5,770 nt of DNA from an uncultured Syntrophobacteraceae bacterium (GTDB lineage: Bacteria; Desulfobacterota; Syntrophobacteria; Syntrophobacterales; Syntrophobacteraceae): assembly GCA_937889795.1 (NCBI GenBank), contig CALBZH010000140.1, forward strand, positions 1 to 5,770. Direction: 5' to 3'. The notes beneath the pieces are model-generated. The model ran no database searches, was not told the DNA's origin, and worked only from the letters and a program-made list of their open reading frames with translations. Shown in pieces: positions 1-5,353 of this stretch. The position numbers and the translations under genes were made by a program. The first letter of the stretch is position 1; each line of letters opens with the position of its first letter.

Positions 1-47
1 GAGATATCCACTCGTGACTGGAGTTCAGACGTGTGCTCTTCCGATCT
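1..47. other. Illumina TruSeq indexed (P7-side) adapter, not biological
   Basis: Positions 14-47 match the TruSeq P7-side adapter, ending in GCTCTTCCGATCT just before the insert. Positions 1-5 (GAGAT) match the end of the P7 flow-cell sequence. Positions 6-13 (ATCCACTC) sit where the index lies; the reverse complement GAGTGGAT fits TruSeq LT index 23 (GAGTGG plus AT) as I remember the index table. The adapter match is read directly from the sequence. The biological insert starts at 48. Confidence 0.98.
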
Positions 48-495
48 GTGCCCTTTCGACCACTTCTGTCGCGTGAGGTCCCTGGGTATGGACAAGCTCG
101 GGATGCGTGGATGAGAGAATGCCCCCACCCGGCAGGAGGATATAGAGATTCTCGTAAGAGGGAGACGTACCCTCGATGAGCTCGAGGGTGTCTTTCAGGA
201 GATCCACGGCGATTTCGGACGGAAGATCCACCCGTTCCCGAAACTGCCGGCAGACCTCCCGAATGATCGGCAGGCGAGCCAGGACACCAATGTCACCGAG
301 CCGCTCTTGCAGCCAGGAGCTCAGATGATTGACCTTGCTCTCGGATACGGTGGCCATGTGGTGGAAGGCAAGTCTAATCAGGGTTCTCTTCGCGAGGATA
401 AAACTCTCGTAGCCCATGACTCCGATCGGAATGACCACGATGGCAAGGATGGCTAAAAAGAAACGATGGCTGATCTTCTTCCTCGGTTGGAGCAT
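48..495 (-). CDS. Membrane-anchored Cache-type sensor protein, N-terminal fragment (partial at contig end)
   Basis: This is the first 149 residues of a signalling protein; the C-terminus is lost at the contig end. Residues 1-10 are basic (MLQPRKKISH). Residues 11-29 form one hydrophobic transmembrane helix. A helical stretch at about 48-85 (including SSWLQERLGDIGVLA) and the start of a beta-rich sensory region (YENLYILLPGGG at 114-125) follow. This layout is typical of extracytoplasmic double-Cache sensors found in histidine kinases, diguanylate cyclases and chemoreceptors. The output domain is not present, so the enzyme type cannot be named. I chose the ATG at 495 because it has AGGA six bases upstream and places the basic residues directly before the membrane helix; the in-frame ATG at 552 lacks a good ribosome site and adds an unconvincing 19-residue leader. 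It lies 108 bp downstream of the HELRN-box gene on the same strand and may be co-transcribed with it. Residues that appear to follow Ala149 (QIGRAHV) are translated adapter. Confidence 0.75.
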
Positions 496-603
496 ATCCG
501 ATCCTGGGGAACATGAAAAACACACTCTCCATGGGAGCAGCCTCAACATCATCGGCCCGAGAGAATCCGGATTGACGATTGGAGGGAATGCGCTGGTTCC
601 GTT
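496..603. other. Intergenic gap between two minus-strand signalling genes
   Basis: This 108-bp gap lies between the stop of the HELRN-box gene and the start of the Cache sensor gene. It holds the AGGA ribosome site of the sensor gene (502-505 on the minus strand) and a perfect 10-bp palindrome AATCCGGATT (564-573). I see no convincing -35/-10 pair and no hairpin followed by a T-run, so read-through transcription between the two genes is possible. Confidence 0.5.
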
Positions 604-2040
604 TCAGTCTGCCAAGGTCTGGACTTGCTGGTTCGTCCCGGGCTCCGTGTGCTCACTCGATGCACCGCCAAGCCGCTCGAGCAGCTGGGCGGTCTGGGCG
701 TCCGAAGGCCCCCCGTAGCGAAGGGAGAGAATGATCTTGTTAGCTCTTTCTTCGACTTCCGGGAGAATTTCAACCAAAGCCTTGAATGACCGGAAGACTT
801 TCGCAAACTGTTGCTTGTGGGGGAGGGGAAGGGCGGGATGGGTAAGAAACTTGATGATGTCGCCGACCATTTCGGTCTTGTCGGGGGTGAAGTGCATGTA
901 GGCGATCTCCGGCCACTTCTCTCGAAGCTCCGGCGCCAGGTGACTCAGCCCCGCGGCCAGCTCTTTGTCCGTCCCGAGTTGAAGCGCCTTGGCAAGCGCC
1001 TCCAAATGGGCTTCAACCTCCTGCCGCCTGGCCGCGAGCTCGTCCGAAGCGGCCAGCAGCCGGTCCCACTTCGGGCGGATTTTATTTCGCAGCCACTGAT
1101 CGGCTTGGTTTGGCAGAAGGGAGTAGGTTGCGAGCTCGTCCTGATCTGAGACCAAAGCTTTGAGCGTGTTCGCCGATTCCGCAGTCGACGCCAATTGCGC
1201 GTCACTTGATTTCAGGATCGCGCTCAGCTTTTCCAGGATGGGCTGCTTCCACTCAAGCTCGGGAAAAGAGCTCCTGAGCTGCTCTTCCCACTCCTCCCGG
1301 ATGACCCCGACCTGCGCATTGACAGCGGAAAAGATAAATCCGAAGCGCATGAGGGTGTTTCGCAGCTCGTGAGCCAGGATCTCGCAGCTGTGAAGCCGCT
1401 GCCTGGCAAAGTCCTTCTGAGCACGATACAAGCTCTCTCGAACATGCAAGGTCAACAGCTCGGTGCCAAGGCTTCGAGAAAGCTCTCGGACGATCCGCGT
1501 GGACCGGTCCTCCCGCACGAGCGTGCCTGGAAGGAAATGGATCTTGATCACCGCGGCCACGATGTAGTCGGTATCCTGCCAGATGGGGTTGCCGCGCCAG
1601 TCGAGAGGATAGTCGATCCCGTTGGCGTTGTCCCCGAAGATGTCTGCCTTCCGGACCAGCACGGGCTCCATGTGGTGGCAGTCCTCGATTTCTCCACGAA
1701 GCTGTTTGGCCACGCTACGCACGTCTTCGAACGGGTTGTCTGCCGTCCAGCTGGCCTGCTTTTCCACACACCATCCCATCGCCTCGAGTACGTGGTCGGG
1801 GCGGTCCTTGTACTGCTCCCAGCTCTTGCCGGGACCATTGTAGTCGGAGGAGGTCGGAAGTCCCCATTTGATTTCGTCCGTTCCAGGAATCCGAATGCCT
1901 GAAGTGATCCGCACGGCCTGAAGAGTCGGTGGGGGTCCGATGCGGTAGATGGTCCCTTTGGTGGCGTTTTCCAGGCAAAACAAGATGGTTTGGATCATGT
2001 TCATGCACGTCTTTTCGATCAGGTGGTCGATGACGGTCAT
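604..2040 (-). CDS. Uncharacterised 478-residue protein with a histidine-kinase-like HELRN box and no ATPase domain
   Basis: I do not recognise a named family for the full length. Residues 1-200 are mixed alpha/beta, Trp/Asp/Gly-rich in the middle (IDYPLDWRGNPIWQDTDY at 142-159), then a beta-like stretch YIVAAVIKIHF (159-169). Residues 214-236 read LHSCEILAHELRNTL..., with His224-Glu-Leu-Arg-Asn228 matching the H-box of histidine kinase dimerisation helices (usual form HELRNPL; here Thr replaces Pro). The remaining roughly 240 residues are strongly helical and charged (for example 330-375 and 405-440). No N, G1, F or G2 box of an HATPase_c domain is visible. No signal peptide or membrane helix is seen, so it is probably cytoplasmic. 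The start is supported by AGGAG six bases upstream (2047-2051). It precedes a Cache sensor gene on the same strand, so a role in signal transduction is plausible. A phosphotransfer or pseudo-kinase role is inference only. Confidence 0.8.
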   Translation of the reverse strand: MTVIDHLIEKTCMNMIQTILFCLENATKGTIYRIGPPPTLQAVRITSGIRIPGTDEIKWGLPTSSDYNGPGKSWEQYKDRPDHVLEAMGWCVEKQASWTADNPFEDVRSVAKQLRGEIEDCHHMEPVLVRKADIFGDNANGIDYPLDWRGNPIWQDTDYIVAAVIKIHFLPGTLVREDRSTRIVRELSRSLGTELLTLHVRESLYRAQKDFARQRLHSCEILAHELRNTLMRFGFIFSAVNAQVGVIREEWEEQLRSSFPELEWKQPILEKLSAILKSSDAQLASTAESANTLKALVSDQDELATYSLLPNQADQWLRNKIRPKWDRLLAASDELAARRQEVEAHLEALAKALQLGTDKELAAGLSHLAPELREKWPEIAYMHFTPDKTEMVGDIIKFLTHPALPLPHKQQFAKVFRSFKALVEILPEVEERANKIILSLRYGGPSDAQTAQLLERLGGASSEHTEPGTNQQVQTLAD

Positions 2041-2277
2041 CCGAATCTCCTGAAGCAGCGTCCTCCTCGCTGCAGATCATCATCAGGGCAAGATAGCCGG
2101 CAGAGAAAAGGCATCCTTTGCCACTTGAACGTGCCGCTCAAAAGGATTCAACTCGCTGCATCTTAAGTCAAATGAAGGCCATTATCAACAAAGCTCGATG
2201 ACCCCTCGCGAGGATTCCTGACAAATCAACGCCGCATCTTAGCAGACACCAAGGGCGTAGCGACCTAGAAATTCGCA
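2041..2277. other. Intergenic region between the SDR gene and the HELRN-box gene
   Basis: These 237 bp separate two minus-strand genes. The region contains the HELRN gene ribosome site, a candidate sigma-70 promoter (2160-2188), a perfect palindrome CCTCGCGAGG (2204-2213), and a near-identical pair GCTGCATCTTA (2155-2165) and GCCGCATCTTA (2231-2241). The palindrome lacks a T-run on either strand, so it is not a standard terminator. The spacing suggests that the HELRN gene has its own promoter rather than depending on the SDR gene. Confidence 0.5.
2160..2188 (-). promoter_or_regulatory. Candidate sigma-70 promoter for the HELRN-box gene
   Basis: On the minus strand, TTGATA (2188-2183, 5 of 6 to the -35 consensus) lies 17 bases from TAAGAT (2165-2160, 4 of 6 to the -10 consensus). 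Transcription would start near 2153, giving a leader of about 110 bases before the ATG at 2040. The call is by eye. The -10 overlaps one copy of the GCYGCATCTTA repeat. Confidence 0.4.
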
Positions 2278-3072
2278 TCACCCCTTCGATCCAAGCCGTA
2301 ATCCACCGTGAATGAAGAAGGTGTCACCGGCAATCGCTTCGTTTCTGTAAAGCTCCCCCACGAAAGAAGCCACTTCCTCCGGCTCGACGAGTCGGCCGAT
2401 GGGCACCTCGGCGAGGATTCGACCTAGAGCTGCCTGATTCATTTCCTTGACCATCGGCGTACCCACGTAACCCGGCGCGATCGCAACGCACCGAATGGCC
2501 CCGGATAGGCCGCGACGGAATAGCTCGGCCGTGATGACCTTCGGCATGACCGACATCGCTGCTTTGGTCGAGGCGTAGTTGATTTGCCCGGCGGTTCCGA
2601 GGGAGCCCGTCGACGAAATGAGACAAATCAGTCCCCGAGAGTCTTCGTTGATCATGCGCTCCAAACACTCGCGTACCGTGAGAAAAACTCCTGTCAAATT
2701 GATGTCGATCACCGCCTGGAAATCCTTGAGGCTCATCTTCTTTGTGACTTTGCCCGACGTCCTGTCCGGTGAAACCGTCATTGCATCCCGAATGATCCCA
2801 GCAAAAGGCGCAACCAGGTTGATGGCCCCAAACCGCTCGATGGCGGTGTCGGCGAGGGTGGCACAGTCTTCCTCCCGGGTAACATTGCAGACCAATGTTG
2901 TGACTTCACCCCCTTTTGTTTTGAGGTCCATTTCAGCATCCCGCAGGTCGTCCGCCATCACATCGGCCAACAAAACCTTGCCGCCCCGCAGCACCCAATA
3001 CTCGGCCAGCGCTCGTCCGATGCCTCTCGCCCCGCCGGTGATCACTGCAACTGCATCCCGAATCTCAAGCAC
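2278..3072 (-). CDS. Short-chain dehydrogenase/reductase (SDR), classical type
   Basis: This 264-residue NAD(P)-dependent oxidoreductase has the classical SDR length and layout. TGGARGIG at 12-19 is the Rossmann-fold glycine motif; Asp37 at the end of strand beta-2 favours NAD(H) over NADP(H). The catalytic tetrad is Asn125 (INLTGVF), Ser153 (SSTG), Tyr166 and Lys170 (YASTK), with the usual 13-residue Ser-Tyr spacing. APGYVGTPM (199-207) is the cofactor-binding PG motif, and HGGLRLG near the end is the usual C-terminal motif. Two things are unusual: the NNAG motif is replaced by PFAG (89-92), and there is an extra Lys/Thr/Ser-rich stretch at about 98-113 before the alpha-4 region. The start is GTG at 3072, with AGGAGG seven bases upstream (3080-3085). 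The substrate cannot be told from sequence; family members reduce 3-oxoacyl thioesters, steroids, sugars or alcohols. It stands divergent to the cvpA-mazG pair with no obvious pathway partner. Confidence 0.93.
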   Translation of the reverse strand: MLEIRDAVAVITGGARGIGRALAEYWVLRGGKVLLADVMADDLRDAEMDLKTKGGEVTTLVCNVTREEDCATLADTAIERFGAINLVAPFAGIIRDAMTVSPDRTSGKVTKKMSLKDFQAVIDINLTGVFLTVRECLERMINEDSRGLICLISSTGSLGTAGQINYASTKAAMSVMPKVITAELFRRGLSGAIRCVAIAPGYVGTPMVKEMNQAALGRILAEVPIGRLVEPEEVASFVGELYRNEAIAGDTFFIHGGLRLGSKG

Positions 3073-3112
3073 GTTGACCCCTCCTGACGGATCAAAAACA
3101 TTGAAAGGATGC

Positions 3113-3130
3113 CTGGGGAGAGATCCCCAG
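3113..3130. repeat. Inverted repeat (7-bp stem, GAGA loop) in the SDR leader
   Basis: CTGGGGA (3113-3119) and TCCCCAG (3124-3130) are perfect complements around a four-base loop. On the plus strand the loop is GAGA, a GNRA-type tetraloop; on the minus strand, the direction of the SDR message, it is TCTC. The hairpin lies about 40 bases upstream of the SDR start codon. It has no T-run, so it is not an intrinsic terminator. It may be a protein-binding site or an mRNA leader structure. Confidence 0.4.
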
Positions 3131-3167
3131 AATGCGGACTCCCGTTCCGCTCGTCATCCCGGCAGCC

Positions 3168-3236
3168 TACCATGATCGGGGAGCGCAGGCCATGCCGAGA
3201 GCCTTGCCGGCTCCCAAGTGAACAATACCATGATCG
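3168..3236. repeat. Pair of 11-bp direct repeats TACCATGATCG
   Basis: Identical copies lie at 3168-3178 and 3226-3236, 58 bp apart start to start, in the divergent region between the SDR and cvpA genes. The placement could suit a regulator binding site, but two copies of 11 bp could also arise by chance or local duplication. Confidence 0.35.
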
Positions 3237-3304
3237 ATTGAGGGAGGTCCTTGTTTAAGTGGCTGCATGCCCTACACGCGAAAAGAACGGCGAACGGATT
3301 GGTC

Positions 3305-3333
3305 TTGCTGACGGATCACCAGCATACTATATA
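3305..3333 (+). promoter_or_regulatory. Candidate sigma-70 promoter for the cvpA-mazG pair
   Basis: TTGCTG (3305-3310, weak -35) is followed after 17 bases by TATATA (3328-3333), in an AT-rich patch ATACTATATA that stands out from the G+C-rich surroundings. Transcription would start near 3340, about 25 bases before the cvpA ATG, leaving just enough room for the ribosome site GAGG at 3355-3358. Confidence 0.5.
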
Positions 3334-3365
3334 GGGCGTGGCTTCGACGAGGGTGAGGGAGTGGC

Positions 3366-3950
3366 ATGATGAGCTCATTGGATTGGGTCCTGCTCGGCAT
3401 CGGTTTGTTCTGTGCTCTGCGTGGAATCTGGCGCGGCGCGATCGCTCAAGTCTTCAGCATCGTGGGCCTGGTTTCCGGCTTTGTTCTGGCTTCCCATTTT
3501 TACCTGGCCGTGGCCGGAAAGCTTACGCAGGCGTTTCCCGATCTGAAAGCAGCAGAGGCAATCAGCTTCGCACTGCTCTTTCTGCTGACGTGGTTTTGCC
3601 TGGCCGTTTGCGGAGCCTGGCTGGCGCGGCTGTTCCGCAAGACCGGTCTCGGATTCGTCGATCGCTTTTGGGGGCTGATCCTGGGTTGTCTGAAGGCGCT
3701 CCTCGCAGCCGTCATCCTTGTCTCTGGGGTGACCTTCGTGCTGCCGTCCGATAGCCCGCTCCTGCGTCAGTCCAAACTGGTCCCCTACGTTTACGAGGCA
3801 GCGCGAATTGTGGTCGAGATCACGCCCAAACGCGTTCGCGATCAGTTCAACACCAAACGAGAGCAGCTCCTGGAGTATTGGAAAGAACGGAATCGGGCTC
3901 CCAAGGATCAGCAAGGCCCTGCGAGAAAGGACGACAAAGGCACGTTATGA
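3366..3950 (+). CDS. cvpA: CvpA family inner-membrane protein
   Basis: This 194-residue protein has the CvpA family layout: four hydrophobic segments at about 5-20, 27-45, 65-86 and 103-126, and a charged cytoplasmic tail from about 152 to the end. Family hallmarks are DWVLLGIG...ALRGIWRG near the N-terminus (6-24) and TGLGFVDRFWGLILG (93-107) before the fourth helix. CvpA of E. coli is an inner-membrane protein needed for colicin V production and linked to envelope stress tolerance; its biochemical role is unknown. The ATG at 3366 has GAGG seven bases upstream; the adjacent ATG at 3369 is an equally possible start. The stop TGA overlaps the ATG of mazG (ATGA, 3947-3950), which indicates translational coupling. 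The symbol is given by family; an E. coli orthologue is not implied. Confidence 0.9.
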   Translation: MMSSLDWVLLGIGLFCALRGIWRGAIAQVFSIVGLVSGFVLASHFYLAVAGKLTQAFPDLKAAEAISFALLFLLTWFCLAVCGAWLARLFRKTGLGFVDRFWGLILGCLKALLAAVILVSGVTFVLPSDSPLLRQSKLVPYVYEAARIVVEITPKRVRDQFNTKREQLLEYWKERNRAPKDQQGPARKDDKGTL

Positions 3951-4651
3951 CGAAGGAGCATAGTCGGTGGGATGAGGTTGGCGCAATATGGGAGATCATC
4001 GACCAACTGCGAGGCGAGCCCGGTTGCCCCTGGGATCGCAAACAGACTCCCGAAAGCGTTCAGACCTACCTGATCGAGGAGGCTCACGAAGCGGCCTCCG
4101 CTGTTCGCATGGGCGATACGGTCGAAGCCGCGGAAGAGCTGGGTGACCTGCTGTTTATGGTTCTATTCATGATCCATTTGTATGAGGAGGCGGGAGCGTT
4201 CCGATTGGAGCGGGTCTGCCGGTTGATCCGCGAAAAGATGATTCGACGCCACCCTCATGTATTTGGCGAGATCAGCGTTGAAACAGTGCAGGAAGTGCGC
4301 GACAACTGGGAGCAAATCAAAGCGGGCGAAAAGGCCGCGTCCGGCAAACAAGAGGAGCGTGTTCCGCGCTCGCTGCCGGCGCTCATGCGGGCTTATCGCA
4401 TGGCCTCTCGGTTGGCCCGAGACAACGCTGCCGCATGGAACAACCCAAAGGCGCAGCTCGATGCGCTCGAAACAACGCTTCAACGCATCCGCGTGACGCT
4501 GGAAGCTCAGGAGACTGTCCCGGGAAAGGACATTGGGGAATCGCTGCTCATCCTGGTCAATCTGGCCCGTCTAGCGGGATACCGTGCCGAAGACATGCTG
4601 CATGAGCGCCTGCTAGACCTTGAAAACCACGGTCGCTCGTCCGACCTGTAA
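3947..4651 (+). CDS. mazG: MazG-family nucleoside triphosphate pyrophosphohydrolase
   Basis: This 234-residue protein would hydrolyse NTPs or dNTPs to the monophosphate and pyrophosphate, a house-cleaning reaction in the cytoplasm. The first half carries the full MazG signature: GCPWDRKQT (26-34), Glu45-x-x-Glu48 in LIEEAHE, and Glu64-x-x-Asp67 in EELGDLL; these acidic residues bind magnesium. IRRHPHVFGE (99-108), WEQIKAGEK (121-129) and SLPALMRAYR (142-151) follow as in the family. The second half keeps the helical fold (LLILVNLARLAG, 200-211) but its acidic motifs are weak: ELGD is replaced by DIGE (195-198), and the first ExxE is not evident. The start at 3947 is chosen because the ATG overlaps the cvpA stop and has AAAGG six bases upstream (3936-3940); an in-frame ATG at 3878 lies inside cvpA and would add 23 unrelated residues. 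The length is a little short of E. coli MazG (about 263). Confidence 0.93.
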   Translation: MTKEHSRWDEVGAIWEIIDQLRGEPGCPWDRKQTPESVQTYLIEEAHEAASAVRMGDTVEAAEELGDLLFMVLFMIHLYEEAGAFRLERVCRLIREKMIRRHPHVFGEISVETVQEVRDNWEQIKAGEKAASGKQEERVPRSLPALMRAYRMASRLARDNAAAWNNPKAQLDALETTLQRIRVTLEAQETVPGKDIGESLLILVNLARLAGYRAEDMLHERLLDLENHGRSSDL

Positions 4652-4658
4652 CCCACGG

Positions 4659-5330
4659 TCAAGACAGAAGCACCGCAAGAATCCCCGTCAGAAAGATTCC
4701 GTCGAATGTTCCCGCGCCACCGATTGACGCCACCGGGGCATTCAGCTCCTTAAGCTTGTCCAGGTGAAGGATGTCCGCCCCGATCAATGTGCCCAACGTC
4801 CCCGCGACGTAAGCCGTGGGGGGATCCCAGTTGAAATTGAAGATAAAGGCCGCCAGGGCCGCCGTGACAGGAGGAAGAAACATGGGTGTGGCAATGCCCA
4901 CCCCGGGAATGGGGCGGGCAACCTTGTAGATGACCGTCGTTACCACCGCGAGAGCCAGCAGCATCCTGATGGGGTGCGGCGCGTGAAACAAGAGGTAGAT
5001 CGAAAGGCCTGTCGGGATGATGGCCCCCCCCAAGTTGACGGCCAGAATCATTTCCCGCTCACCCTGCCATGGAGGAGGTCGGAAGCGCATCCCAAAAAAG
5101 GACACCAATTCCCATTCCTCGGGCTCCACGGTCACATGGATTCGCCTGATCGGGAGATTGACCATGCTTCCCACGATGCAAAGAAACAACAGCGAGAAGA
5201 GGTATTCTGGCGGGATCCCGATCCGCGTGAAGGCCCACGTGAACATACCGAACTGAATCAGGCCGAACACAAAGAACAGCAGGAACACGAAGGCAAACAA
5301 AAAGAAAACCACAAACGGGGGGAAGAACAT
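4659..5330 (-). CDS. DUF1614 family multi-pass membrane protein
   Basis: The 223-residue protein begins MFFPPFVVFF and is highly hydrophobic, with about six or seven likely membrane segments (about 5-32, 37-57, 95-115, 118-137, 148-166, 172-188, 207-222) and one hydrophilic loop at 58-93. The C-terminal half carries the DUF1614 signatures NLGGAIIPTGLSIYLL (99-114), ARPIPGVGIATP (138-149), YVAGTLGTLIGADIL (174-188) and SIGGAGTFDGIFLTGILAV (202-220). The function of this family is not known to me. The start at 5330 has GGGAGG five bases upstream (5336-5341) and places the hydrophobic helix at the very N-terminus; a longer reading from 5390 would run back into the pckA coding region. The gene begins 23 bp after the pckA stop on the same strand, so the two are probably co-transcribed. 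It ends 7 bp from the convergent mazG stop. Confidence 0.88.
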   Translation of the reverse strand: MFFPPFVVFFLFAFVFLLFFVFGLIQFGMFTWAFTRIGIPPEYLFSLLFLCIVGSMVNLPIRRIHVTVEPEEWELVSFFGMRFRPPPWQGEREMILAVNLGGAIIPTGLSIYLLFHAPHPIRMLLALAVVTTVIYKVARPIPGVGIATPMFLPPVTAALAAFIFNFNWDPPTAYVAGTLGTLIGADILHLDKLKELNAPVASIGGAGTFDGIFLTGILAVLLS

Positions 5331-5353
5331 GACCGCCTCCCAAGGGTAGTCGA

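Larger units (their letters stand above)
3073..3365. other. Divergent intergenic region between the SDR gene and cvpA
   Basis: This 293-bp region drives genes in both directions. It holds the AGGAGG of the SDR gene, a 7-bp stem with a 4-base loop (3113-3130), an 11-bp direct repeat TACCATGATCG (3168-3178 and 3226-3236), and the plus-strand promoter and ribosome site of the cvpA gene. I could not find a convincing promoter for the SDR gene by eye. No credible small gene was seen. Confidence 0.55.

Noticed and set aside
1369..1902. Plus-strand open frame of 177 codons inside the HELRN-box gene.
   Set aside because: It is antisense to a longer reading frame with good start signals, shows no family motif, and is expected from the codon bias of the opposite strand.
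2080..2120. Resemblance of CAGGGCAAGATAGCCGGC to a GEMM (cyclic-di-GMP) riboswitch core.
   Set aside because: The required GACGCAAAGCC element is missing, and no plus-strand gene lies downstream.
2119..2140. Possible sigma-54 promoter upstream of the HELRN-box gene (GGCAC...TGGC on the minus strand).
   Set aside because: The GG and GC elements are 12 bases apart in place of the required 10.
2204..2213. Palindrome CCTCGCGAGG as a terminator after the SDR gene.
   Set aside because: The stem is only a few base pairs with almost no loop, and there is no T-run on either strand.
3172..3258. Possible 28-residue plus-strand small gene in the divergent region.
   Set aside because: It has no ribosome site before the ATG and no recognisable features; the ATG is part of the TACCATGATCG repeat.
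3375..3914. Minus-strand open frame of 179 codons opposite cvpA.
   Set aside because: It is the antisense shadow of the CvpA coding sequence, with no family motif.
4631..4646. GGTCG/CGACC hairpin at the end of mazG as an intrinsic terminator.
   Set aside because: It is a five-pair stem inside the coding sequence with no T-run after it.
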